Shown here: positions 1 through 7,004 of the stretch, piece after piece | How the letters are laid out: each line of letters starts with the position of its first letter | Numbering within the stretch: the first letter of the stretch is position 1 | Source: JBDIBA01 sp039812705 | GTDB lineage: Bacteria > Actinomycetota > Acidimicrobiia > Acidimicrobiales > JBBSGY01 | Direction: 5' to 3' | Length of the DNA: 24,647 nucleotides | NCBI GenBank assembly: GCA_039812705.1 | Contig: JBDIBA010000026.1 | Span: forward strand, 1 to 24,647 | Translations under genes and position numbers: made by a program | The notes under the pieces: model-generated | What the model saw: the letters and a program-made list of their open reading frames with translations, nothing else | What the model was told of the DNA's origin: nothing | The model's database searches: none

Positions 1-30
1 TCTTCAACCGTGGGCTCTTCAACCGTGGGC
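1..30. repeat. 15-bp tandem duplication at the left edge
   Basis: TCTTCAACCGTGGGC occurs twice head to tail (1-15 and 16-30). The reading frame of the following gene runs through both copies, each coding Ser-Ser-Thr-Val-Gly. A third copy may begin at 31 (TCT) but diverges at once. More copies could lie beyond the window edge. Confidence 0.85.
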
Positions 31-390
31 TCTATTGAGGCTCTCAATGTTTCAGTCGTTGTCGGGTCGCTCGCGCGGAACCCGATTAGGCGTCAGCTAA
101 AAAACAGAGACGAGGTTCTCAATCTCGATGTGCGGGTCAAGACGGGCGAGTTGAAAACGGTCGTTCCGGTTACGTGGATGAATCCACCTGTTTGGGCATT
201 GAAGCTGACGGCTGGCACGTGTGTCGGCGTTCGGGGTTCGGTGCGTCAGCTTTGGTATGGCAACAACAGCCGTTTCACGGACTTGCTTGCCAGCAAGGTT
301 GTCCGGATTGCCGGGGCGAGTTCGCATCGGCGATTTTTGGACGATACGCTTGCAGTCATCGAAGAGCTGGAGCGACCGATGATCGCGTGA
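10..390 (+). CDS. SSB-like OB-fold single-stranded DNA-binding protein, 5' end possibly outside window
   Basis: The product looks like a small single-stranded DNA-binding protein of the SSB/OB-fold type. The part from about residue 12 to 100 has the usual alternation: a short strand (NVSVVVGSLARNP), a variable loop, a strand with hydrophobic alternation (LNLDVRV), a VPVTWMNPP segment where SSB proteins carry an aromatic strand, and a late strand with GTCVGVRGSVRQLWY. The last 25 residues are short and lack the acidic DDxxF-type tip of canonical SSB, so this is probably an accessory or divergent SSB. The first GTG is at 10, but the frame is open to base 1, so the true start may lie upstream. 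The gene ends one base from the convergent aldolase gene. The family call rests on pattern recognition only. Confidence 0.55.
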   Translation: MGSSTVGSIEALNVSVVVGSLARNPIRRQLKNRDEVLNLDVRVKTGELKTVVPVTWMNPPVWALKLTAGTCVGVRGSVRQLWYGNNSRFTDLLASKVVRIAGASSHRRFLDDTLAVIEELERPMIA

Positions 391-391
391 G

Positions 392-1447
392 CTACTTAGC
401 GCTGGCAGAGGTTCCGCTGCTGCGCAGGTCTTCGCAGGCCTTCACGACACGCTTAGCCATCGATTCTTCGGCCCGTGTGCCGTAGGAACGTGGGTCATAG
501 AAGGACTTGTCGCCGACTTCGCCGTCAACCTTCAAGACTTCGTCGTAGTTCTCAAACATGTGGTCGGCAATCGAACGTGTAAATGCGTATTGGGTGTCGG
601 TGTCGATGTTCATCTTGATGACGCCGTTGTCAATTGCTGTTCGGATCTCGGAGAGCTCCGAACCCGAACCGCCGTGAAAGACGAAATCGAACGGGTGTGA
701 CCCTCTGGGAAGACTCAGCTTGTCGGCAACGAAGGCCTGGCCTTCGGCGAGGATCTCGGGGCGAAGTTTCACATTGCCGGGCTTGTAGACGCCGTGGACA
801 TTTCCAAAGGTTGCTGCAAGCAAATAGGAAGGTGAAGGAGAGTTTGTTTCGTCGAAGTGTGTTCCAAGGGCCGCGGCAGTGGACCAGAGGTCTTCGGTTG
901 TCGTGTAGAGCTTTTCGTCGATTGCGCCAATGACGCCGTCTTCTTCGCCGCCGACCACGCCGATTTCGACTTCCAGGATCACCTTTGCTTTGCGGCAATC
1001 GGCAAGCAGTCTTTGGGCGATTTCAAGGTTGCGGGCAACCGGAATGGCAGAGCCGTCCCACATGTGCGACTGGAAAATTGGGTTCTTGCCTGCCTTGACC
1101 TCTTCGAGGGAGCGAGAAATTAACGGTCGAACGAAAGTGTCGAGTTTGTCCTCGGGGCAATGGTCTGTGTGGAGGGCGATGTTGACCGGATAATTCCTGG
1201 CGGCTTCCTGTGCAAAGGCAGCCATGCCCAACGCGCCGCTGACCATGTTCTTCACGGAGGTGCCGGAGAGGAATGCGGCGCCGCCGGTGGAGACTTGAAT
1301 GATTCCGTCGCTTTCGGCTTCGGCGAAGCCTCTCAATGCGGCATTGAGGGTTTCGGTCGAGCTGATGTTGACCGCTGGGTATGCAAAACGCTGTTCACGA
1401 GCTCTATTGAGCATTTCGCGATAGGTCTCTGGTGTCGCAATTGGCAC
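392..1447 (-). CDS. fbaA: Class II fructose-bisphosphate aldolase
   Basis: This cytosolic zinc enzyme interconverts fructose 1,6-bisphosphate with dihydroxyacetone phosphate and glyceraldehyde 3-phosphate in glycolysis and gluconeogenesis. The 351-residue length fits the long (class IIA, E. coli FbaA-like) group. Visible signatures are the HTDHC segment with Asp95 and metal ligand His96, the EVEIGVVGGEEDGV segment near 159-172, GNVHGVY with His218, FHGGSGS with His258, and the phosphate-binding NIDTDTQ at 280-286. The GTG start at 1447 is supported by an AGGAGG Shine-Dalgarno (1456-1461) eight bases upstream. The gene converges with the SSB-like gene and follows the DUF1015-like gene on the same strand after a 114-bp gap that may hold its own promoter. 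Confidence 0.97.
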   Translation of the reverse strand: MPIATPETYREMLNRAREQRFAYPAVNISSTETLNAALRGFAEAESDGIIQVSTGGAAFLSGTSVKNMVSGALGMAAFAQEAARNYPVNIALHTDHCPEDKLDTFVRPLISRSLEEVKAGKNPIFQSHMWDGSAIPVARNLEIAQRLLADCRKAKVILEVEIGVVGGEEDGVIGAIDEKLYTTTEDLWSTAAALGTHFDETNSPSPSYLLAATFGNVHGVYKPGNVKLRPEILAEGQAFVADKLSLPRGSHPFDFVFHGGSGSELSEIRTAIDNGVIKMNIDTDTQYAFTRSIADHMFENYDEVLKVDGEVGDKSFYDPRSYGTRAEESMAKRVVKACEDLRSSGTSASAK

Positions 1448-1531
1448 GGGTGATTCCTCCTGCTGTCTAGATCGGAGGCCTTCTCGAAATCCGAGCTTTC
1501 CTGGGGGATTTTTCTTGATTTTTCAGTTGTC

Positions 1532-1551
1532 TGCACCGTCAATGTGGTGCA
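1532..1551 (-). promoter_or_regulatory. Inverted repeat overlapping a possible -35 box upstream of fbaA
   Basis: In the 114-bp gap before fbaA, TGCACC (1532-1537) and GGTGCA (1546-1551) form a perfect six-base inverted repeat with an eight-base spacer. Read on the minus strand, TTGACG, a good -35 match, begins in the spacer and runs into the second arm. The -10 expected about 17 bases downstream is weak (A-rich). No T-tract follows on the minus strand, so an operator is more likely than an intrinsic terminator of the upstream gene. This is inference from one site. Confidence 0.3.
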
Positions 1552-1561
1552 CCTTCGGGGC

Positions 1562-2296
1562 CTATTGAGGTTGAGGGATGACCATTCCGATTGCGGGGGC
1601 GGGTAGGGGCTGGCTGGCTGGGTGGAAGGCGATCATGCATGGTCCGGCAGCGAGGCGTGCTGCCAAGGCCGGGTTCTGTTGGGCGGCGATCTCCAAGGCT
1701 GTTTCTGCGGCCTCGGAGATTGTCTGGCGCACGCCTGCTTGATTGATGGGCCAAAGGCGGTGATGTGTGCCGTCTTCGGTGGTCGCGCGCGCAATCGGCA
1801 GGCCAATTGGCTGCAGGAGGGACTCGAACCCCTCGGCTTCAACAGGCACCGGAATTGGTTCGATCAGGTTGGCCAACGCCTCGATCGCCAACGGGTTTGC
1901 GGCGGACTTTGGCTGGTTAGGCGTGTTGGTGGCTAGAGCCAAAACTGCGCTTGCTTGTTTGGCGCGTCCTTGAGCGTCGCGGAAACCGCTGCTGTACAAG
2001 TACATGGAGGGCTCCGGCGCCCCAACAAGAAACCCCTGAGAGATTAATTCGCCGATGTTCGTGTTGCCCAGTTGGATTGCCCGTGTCGAAATGGGCGCTG
2101 GCTCCTGCGTGTCGTCGGTGTGGACAACGCTGTCGAGTTGAACGACTCCGTCTTCGGGGCCATTGGGGTCGTTCCAGAGCAAGGCTTCGAAGGTGTCGAC
2201 CATGAATGCTTGTTGTCGGTTCACTCGTTCAGGATTACCAGACTGTTCGCGATTGTCGCGCGGAACTTGTGAATGCGGTTGGTGCGAATCGCCCAC
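1562..2296 (-). CDS. Short DUF1015-like protein lacking the DGHHR motif
   Basis: The function is unknown. Two segments resemble the DUF1015 family: PSMYLYSSGFRDAQGR followed by a hydrophobic strand (compare the family's LYVY...F...G pattern) and HRLWPINQAGVRQTI, which matches the family's HRLW-I-D segment. Full members are about 400 residues and carry ADGHHRYE soon after HRLW; here the equivalent stretch reads IAAQQNPALAARL, so the hallmark is gone. The protein is 244 residues from the GTG at 2296. An ATG at 2203 (residue 32) is an alternative, and neither start has a clear ribosome site. The C-terminus is rich in Pro and Ala. It is divergent from the HAD gene (39-bp gap) and lies upstream of fbaA on the same strand. 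A degenerate paralogue with a changed role is my preferred reading. Confidence 0.5.
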   Translation of the reverse strand: MGDSHQPHSQVPRDNREQSGNPERVNRQQAFMVDTFEALLWNDPNGPEDGVVQLDSVVHTDDTQEPAPISTRAIQLGNTNIGELISQGFLVGAPEPSMYLYSSGFRDAQGRAKQASAVLALATNTPNQPKSAANPLAIEALANLIEPIPVPVEAEGFESLLQPIGLPIARATTEDGTHHRLWPINQAGVRQTISEAAETALEIAAQQNPALAARLAAGPCMIAFHPASQPLPAPAIGMVIPQPQ

Positions 2297-2323
2297 CGCG
2301 GAGGCGAGACAACAGCAAGCGGC

Positions 2324-2329
2324 TAGAAA
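2324..2329 (+). promoter_or_regulatory. Possible -10 box for the HAD-tlyA-nadK run
   Basis: TAGAAA lies exactly six bases before the GTG of the HAD gene. That is the same geometry as the TANNNT boxes of ispH and der, but the last base is A rather than T. An AAGGAG sequence (2328-2333) overlaps it, only two bases from the GTG, which is very close for a normal ribosome site. The gene may therefore be leaderless, or may use a cramped Shine-Dalgarno. Confidence 0.25.
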
Positions 2330-2335
2330 GGAGAG

Positions 2336-3121
2336 GTGTTTTGGGCAATTGACATGGATGGCGTCTTGTGGCGCGGGGAAGACGCCATTGCGGGTGCGGC
2401 CACGGCGCTAACGCGCCTGCGTGAAGCCGGTTCGCAGGTTTGTTTTGTTACCAACAACTCTGCGAAAACTGCTGAAGGGTTTGCGGAAAAACTGCATCGA
2501 CTGGGTTTCGATGCGTCGCCAGAAGAGGTGCTCCACGCCGGGCGTGCTGTTGCGACATTGGTCAAGCCGGGCGAGCGAGTTCTGTCATGCGCATTGGAGG
2601 GCGTGGCTGAAGCACTTGCCGACGTGGGAGCAGTTTGTGTTCAAGTAGAAGACATTGACCCGTTCGATGTGGAGGGCTTTGATGCGGTAATCATCGGTGG
2701 GCATCGCGGCCAAACTCTTGAACGGTTGGCAACGGCCATGCGCGCAGTAAGGGCCGGTGCGCGATTGCTGGCACCGAGCGGCGACCCGATGTATCCGTCA
2801 CACGACGGCACCTACCTTGGCGGTGGCGCCATGACACATGCCGTTGCATACTCGGCCGGGGTTGAACCAACGTTTGCCGGAAAACCCTTTGCTCCGATGG
2901 TCGAACTTGTCCGAACGGTGTGCGGCGAGGTTTCGGGAGTAATTGGCGACCAGCTTTCGAGTGACGGTGGACTTGCTCGCGCACTTGACGTGCCGTTCGT
3001 GTGGGTTCAAACTGGCGTTGCGCAGGTGGCCCCACGTGCGTTGGGTGAGATTGAAGAAGGCGTCGTTGTGGTTGACGACTTCGCGGCGGCCGTCGACTGG
3101 ATCATCGCGTGTGGCGATTGA
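2336..3121 (+). CDS. HAD-superfamily IIA phosphatase (NagD/phosphoglycolate phosphatase-like)
   Basis: This is a haloacid dehalogenase-type phosphatase of the NagD/PGP-like subfamily IIA, probably cytosolic and acting on small phosphate esters. The substrate cannot be told from sequence. Motif I is DMDGVLW with nucleophile Asp6 and acid/base Asp8; motif II is TNNSAKT (39-45); the motif III lysine is probably Lys183 in AGKPF; motif IV is GDQLSSD (204-210), a slightly altered form of the usual GDR-x-x-TD. The IIA cap lies between motifs II and III. The length of 261 is normal. GTG 2336 is the only sensible start, because an in-frame TAG sits at 2324. It heads the long plus-strand run. In mycobacteria the same family precedes tlyA (Rv1692). 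Confidence 0.9.
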   Translation: MFWAIDMDGVLWRGEDAIAGAATALTRLREAGSQVCFVTNNSAKTAEGFAEKLHRLGFDASPEEVLHAGRAVATLVKPGERVLSCALEGVAEALADVGAVCVQVEDIDPFDVEGFDAVIIGGHRGQTLERLATAMRAVRAGARLLAPSGDPMYPSHDGTYLGGGAMTHAVAYSAGVEPTFAGKPFAPMVELVRTVCGEVSGVIGDQLSSDGGLARALDVPFVWVQTGVAQVAPRALGEIEEGVVVVDDFAAAVDWIIACGD

Positions 3122-3127
3122 TGCTCA

Positions 3128-4003
3128 GTGAGTAGGCGACAACGCCTCGACCGTGCGCTGGTGAAAAGAGGTTTGGCGGCTGACGCCGAGGCGGCAATGG
3201 CCTTCATTGAGTCGGGTGCTGTCCTGGTTGGGGGAGCCCCGGCCGACAACGCTGCCCGTCAGGTGGACCCGGGTGAGCCGGTTGTCATTGTTGGTCCGCC
3301 GCCACGCTTTGTGAGCAGAGGTGGCGAAAAGCTTGATGCCGCGTTGGACCATTTCGGACTGGATGTCAGTGATTTTCGCGCCCTTGATGTTGGCGCCAGC
3401 ACGGGTGGTTTCACCGACGTGCTGCTGCAGCGCGGCGCCGACTTTGTGGTCGCCCTCGATGTCGGTCATGGACATATGCACGAAAAGCTGCGTGCCGATG
3501 AACGAGTTCGAGTGGTTGAAAAGACCAACATCCGAAACGTCGCTCCAGGTGATCTCGGCGAGGCGCTGTTTGATGTCATCGTTTGTGACGTTTCGTTCAT
3601 TTCGCTTCGAACGATCGCATCCGTCCTGACCGGGGGATTGACTGGCCCGGGCGCGTTATTGGTCGCTTTGATCAAGCCGCAGTTCGAGGCCGATCGCAAG
3701 GAAGTGTCGCGAGGTCAGGGTGTAATTCGCGATCCCGAGGTATGGGCCAAGGCAATCACCGATGTGCTGGCCGTGATGGCGGACAATGGAGCCGCAACTA
3801 TGGGGGTCATGGTGTCGCCGATTCACGGGACGAGTGGAAATGTGGAGTTTCTCAGCGCCTTTCGACTCCACGTCGAGCGAGAAGAAGCTGTAAAGGCGCT
3901 GGACCAGGTTGATATCGGCCAAATTGTGATGTCACCGGCAATCCAGGCGCCGTCGGGCCAGAATGAAGTGGATCAGGCCCAAGAGAAAGAAAGTAACGGT
4001 TAG
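3128..4003 (+). CDS. tlyA: TlyA-family rRNA 2'-O-methyltransferase
   Basis: TlyA methylates ribose 2'-hydroxyls in rRNA (C1409 of 16S and, in mycobacteria, C1920 of 23S) using S-adenosylmethionine; loss confers capreomycin resistance in mycobacteria. The protein has an N-terminal S4 RNA-binding domain (about 1-60), then FVSRGGEKL with Lys68, the SAM-binding DVGASTGGFTD (87-97), CDVSFISL with Asp154, and LIKPQFEA with Lys183. These match the Lys-Asp-Lys part of the catalytic set known for the mycobacterial enzyme. The 291-residue length is slightly over the usual 270 because of a polar C-terminal tail. The GTG start lies six bases after the HAD stop, and nadK follows after three bases. Confidence 0.95.
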   Translation: MSRRQRLDRALVKRGLAADAEAAMAFIESGAVLVGGAPADNAARQVDPGEPVVIVGPPPRFVSRGGEKLDAALDHFGLDVSDFRALDVGASTGGFTDVLLQRGADFVVALDVGHGHMHEKLRADERVRVVEKTNIRNVAPGDLGEALFDVIVCDVSFISLRTIASVLTGGLTGPGALLVALIKPQFEADRKEVSRGQGVIRDPEVWAKAITDVLAVMADNGAATMGVMVSPIHGTSGNVEFLSAFRLHVEREEAVKALDQVDIGQIVMSPAIQAPSGQNEVDQAQEKESNG

Positions 4004-4006
4004 TAG

Positions 4007-4882
4007 ATGGCAGGTTTCCTTTTCGTTCCTCATCACCGACGAAGCGAAGCAGTTGACCTGGTCCGAGACACTCTGACCTGGCTGACAAGCAACGGTCACA
4101 ACGCCTATGTGCTGGAAGATGACGCAAGGGCTTGCGGCCTTACCGAGTGGGCGGTCGCGACGCCTGAAGACCTCAAGATCGACTTGGCTGTCAGCGTTGG
4201 TGGAGACGGAACAATGCTGCGCACCCTTGACCTGATGTGTCGTTGGGGCCTTCCGGTGCTGGGCGTAAATGTTGGGCACCTCGGTTATCTGACCGAAGTC
4301 GAACCCCAAGACGTCCGAGGCGCAATTGATGGTTTTCTCGCGGGCAAGCACCGCGTTGAAGAGCGCATGATGGTTGAGGTTGACGCAAGTAGTGAGTCCC
4401 GCGCCGAAGGCGGCGCAGTGACGCTTACCTTGGCGCATCGATTTGCCGTGAATGATGTTGTCGTCGAAAAGGTTGCGTCGGGTCACACGGCTCGACTTGA
4501 AGCCATCATCAGCGGACGACCGTTCCTTTCGTACGCGGTCGACGCAATGATCGTTGCAACTCCAACGGGTTCAACCGCGTACAACTTTTCTGCACGCGGC
4601 CCTGTGTTGTCGCCGACCCTGAGTGCATTGCTGATGACTCCCGTGTCGGCTCACATGTTGTTCGACAGGCCAATGGTGTTGGACGGCAATGAAGAACTTG
4701 AACTTAAGGTGATCGGTCGCGAAGACGCAGCTGTGGTGGTTGATGGTCTTCACGTCGCAACTCTTGGCCCTGGCGGGTCTGTCGTGTGTCGTCGTGCAAA
4801 GAATCCGGCGCGCATTGTCACTTTTGCTGAGCGCGATTTCCGCGAGATTCTCAAGGTTAAGTTCGGGCTGGCAAATCGGTGA
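4007..4882 (+). CDS. nadK: NAD kinase
   Basis: This enzyme phosphorylates NAD to NADP with ATP or polyphosphate in the cytosol. Diagnostic motifs are GGDGT (65-69) with the catalytic Asp, the VNVGHLGYL segment after it, AVNDVV with Asn149-Asp150, and the glycine-rich TPTGSTAYNFSARGP (185-199). The length of 291 is normal. The ATG start lies right after two consecutive TAG triplets at the end of tlyA. The stop overlaps the next gene (TGATG). In mycobacteria recN lies between nadK and steA; here steA follows directly. Confidence 0.97.
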   Translation: MAGFLFVPHHRRSEAVDLVRDTLTWLTSNGHNAYVLEDDARACGLTEWAVATPEDLKIDLAVSVGGDGTMLRTLDLMCRWGLPVLGVNVGHLGYLTEVEPQDVRGAIDGFLAGKHRVEERMMVEVDASSESRAEGGAVTLTLAHRFAVNDVVVEKVASGHTARLEAIISGRPFLSYAVDAMIVATPTGSTAYNFSARGPVLSPTLSALLMTPVSAHMLFDRPMVLDGNEELELKVIGREDAAVVVDGLHVATLGPGGSVVCRRAKNPARIVTFAERDFREILKVKFGLANR

Positions 4883-6075
4883 TGTTCCCGCGTCGCGACG
4901 CATTGGAGGCGCCCGTTCCGCGCCGTGAATACGCAGCGGTCACTGGCCGCGCGCGCGTCGACGCTCGCACTAAGCGACTCGTCAAGCGGTTGGCTGTTGG
5001 CGACATTGCAGTGATCAATCACGAAGATGTCGACCGTGTGGCTGCCGAAGCCCTGATTGAAGCGCGGCCAAAAGCAGTGCTCAACGCAAACTTTTCGATC
5101 ACGACCCGTTATCCGTCGATGGGCGCACTGTTGTTGGTGCAGGCCGGCATTGTGCTCATTGACGACCTGGGTGCCGACGTGATGAAAATCAACGAAGGCA
5201 CCAACGTTCGAATTGAAAATGACGCGGTGCTTGTTGACGGCCAAGTGGTCGCGAGCGGCAGACGACGCAGTGTTGCTGACATTGAGTCCGTTCAGCGTCA
5301 GGCCCGTGACGGTTTGTCCGTTGCGCTTTCGGCATTTGCTGAAAACACGCTCGAATACATTCGCACCGAGTCTTTCTTGCTGTTTGACCCGCCGGATGCG
5401 CCGAAGCTTGACGTCAACATGAAGCGTCGGCATGTGATGGTTGTTGTGCGAGGCCACGACTATCGCGAGGACTTGTCGCACTTGCGCGGCTATGTGCGCG
5501 ACATGTCCCCGGTTGTAATTGCGGTCGATGGCGGTGCAGACGCTTGTCTGCAAGAAGGATTGAAGCCCGATGTGATCCTTGGCGACTTTGACTCTGTGTC
5601 GGACGAGGCGTTGAAGTGTGGCGCCCAACTCGTTGTTCATGCTTACGTCGATGGCGATGCTCCAGGCGCCCAACGTCTTGATGAATTGGGCCTCAAATAC
5701 GTCACCTATGAGGCGCCGGGCATGAGTGAAGATGTGGCCATGTTGTTGGCTTACGACGAAGGCGCAGAACTGATTGTCGCGGTCGGCACCCATGCGTCAA
5801 TGGTGGAGTTTTTGGACAAGGGGAGGGCTGGAATGGCTTCAACGTTTTTGACTCGACTCAAAGTCGGGCCTGTCCTGGTCGACGCAAAGGGAGTAAGTCG
5901 CCTCTATCGCGGTGTGTTGCGCAAGAGTGACCTGATGATTCTCGTTGGTTCGGCGTGCATTGCATTTCTGGTGATGGGCGCCGTTTCGGCTCCGTTTCGG
6001 ACGTTCCTCGATGGCATCTTGTTCTTGATTGGTCAGTTCTTCTCAGACCTGTGGCGGACGTTGACGCCATGGTGA
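4882..6075 (+). CDS. steA: SteA-like division protein with thiamin pyrophosphokinase-like fold
   Basis: SteA was described in Corynebacterium as a partner of SteB in cell separation; the M. tuberculosis homologue is Rv1697. The biochemical activity is unknown. The soluble part has a conserved N-terminal segment (about 20-170) and a thiamin pyrophosphokinase-like segment with VIAVDGGADACLQEGLKPD and ILGDFDSV (about 212-240), then GTHASMVEFLDKGRAGMAST (302-321). One hydrophobic span (about 350-375) and a short amphipathic tail close the protein, so it is probably anchored with its bulk in the cytoplasm. ATG 4882 overlaps the nadK stop as TGATG; GTG 4879 is an alternative one codon earlier. The stop overlaps the steB start (ATGGTGA), which implies coupled translation. 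Confidence 0.88.
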   Translation: MFPRRDALEAPVPRREYAAVTGRARVDARTKRLVKRLAVGDIAVINHEDVDRVAAEALIEARPKAVLNANFSITTRYPSMGALLLVQAGIVLIDDLGADVMKINEGTNVRIENDAVLVDGQVVASGRRRSVADIESVQRQARDGLSVALSAFAENTLEYIRTESFLLFDPPDAPKLDVNMKRRHVMVVVRGHDYREDLSHLRGYVRDMSPVVIAVDGGADACLQEGLKPDVILGDFDSVSDEALKCGAQLVVHAYVDGDAPGAQRLDELGLKYVTYEAPGMSEDVAMLLAYDEGAELIVAVGTHASMVEFLDKGRAGMASTFLTRLKVGPVLVDAKGVSRLYRGVLRKSDLMILVGSACIAFLVMGAVSAPFRTFLDGILFLIGQFFSDLWRTLTPW

Positions 6076-7001
6076 ATTTCCGATTCCACATTGTTTCGCT
6101 GGTGGCGGTGTTTCTTGCGTTGGCGCTTGGGATTGGCATGGGCGTCACCGTCATCGACAAGGCCACGGTTGACTTGCTGCAGAACCGGCTCAACAACGTG
6201 CGTAATGACGTGCGTGATGCAAACGCACAGGGCTCGCGCTTGCAGATTCAGATTGACCAATCCAACAAGTTTGTTGATGAAGCCAGTGCATACCTTGTCA
6301 ACAACCGCCTTGATGGGGTTGCGGTCACGATTATTCGCATTTCCGGCGCAGACAATGCGTCTATTGACCAGCTTGCCCAGCTGATTACCGAGTCGGGCGG
6401 TTTTGTGCGTGGTTCTTTGACCGTGTCAGATCGTGCCAACTTGGGCCAAGCAGACGACATCGATGACTTGTCGAGTGCGCTGGGTGTTGGCACGCGCGAT
6501 CAAGCACAGCTGCGAACACAACTCACTGAACGCTTGGCCTCGGCCGTTGCCGGCAACTCGCCGAGTTCGGGTCTTCGCGATCTCGAGACACAAGGTTTTA
6601 TTGCTTGGAGCCCTGGGCCAAACGTTGGTGACTTGGGCACGACTTCTTTTGCGGGCGGGCGGGTCGTTGTTGCGTCGGGTCCCACGGTTCGTGTTGCTAA
6701 CGATGTCGTTGGACACCGTTTGGTCAGGCAGATGGAAAGGCAAGCCACCGGACGCGTGCTTGCTGTTGACACAGGCCTTGGCGCAACCAATGATCGCCAG
6801 GAAGTGCGCTCTGCATTTGTGAAGCCGCTGATTGACGATGCGGAACTGCGCACAAACGTTTCGACCGTGGACAACCTCGAGCAAAAGGTTGGTCGCGTGG
6901 CAGCGGTACTTGCCCTGAGTGATCTTGGTGTTGGCAGGGCGGGTCACTATGGCGTGGGCACCGGTGCAACAAGCATCCTGCCTCCGTTGGCACGCCGCTA
7001 A
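6069..7001 (+). CDS. steB: SteB/MctB-like copper transporter-family membrane protein (DUF3186)
   Basis: Homologues are SteB of Corynebacterium (cell separation partner of SteA) and MctB of M. tuberculosis (Rv1698, copper resistance). The 310-residue product starts MVNFRFHIVSLVAVFLALAL, the family's typical N-terminus. One transmembrane helix (about 7-28) is followed by a coiled-coil-like segment (about 30-75, rich in Asn, Asp, Leu and Gln) and a large domain expected outside the membrane. The ATG at 6069 is chosen because the hydrophobic N-terminus begins there and it overlaps the steA stop by seven bases. The frame is open further upstream, but that stretch lies inside steA. Whether it acts in copper handling or division cannot be settled from sequence; the SteA context favours division. 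Confidence 0.88.
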   Translation: MVNFRFHIVSLVAVFLALALGIGMGVTVIDKATVDLLQNRLNNVRNDVRDANAQGSRLQIQIDQSNKFVDEASAYLVNNRLDGVAVTIIRISGADNASIDQLAQLITESGGFVRGSLTVSDRANLGQADDIDDLSSALGVGTRDQAQLRTQLTERLASAVAGNSPSSGLRDLETQGFIAWSPGPNVGDLGTTSFAGGRVVVASGPTVRVANDVVGHRLVRQMERQATGRVLAVDTGLGATNDRQEVRSAFVKPLIDDAELRTNVSTVDNLEQKVGRVAAVLALSDLGVGRAGHYGVGTGATSILPPLARR

Positions 7002-7004
7002 ACA

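Noticed and set aside
208..221. Other CACGTG-containing sites (near 214, 3030 and 23208) as further parS sites
   Set aside because: They lack the flanking TTT/AAA arms of parS and lie in coding sequence; only 24023-24038 has the extended palindrome.
3128..4003. TlyA as a haemolysin
   Set aside because: The historic name aside, the S4 domain plus SAM-binding methyltransferase motifs indicate rRNA methylation.
4750..5793. Long open frame on the minus strand opposite nadK and steA
   Set aside because: It lies wholly opposite two well-supported genes, has His/Asn-rich composition typical of the complement of biased coding DNA, and shows no recognisable domain.
5955..6068. N-terminal extension of the steB frame
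   Set aside because: The extension lies inside steA in another frame, has non-family composition, and the hydrophobic N-terminus typical of SteB/MctB starts at ATG 6069.
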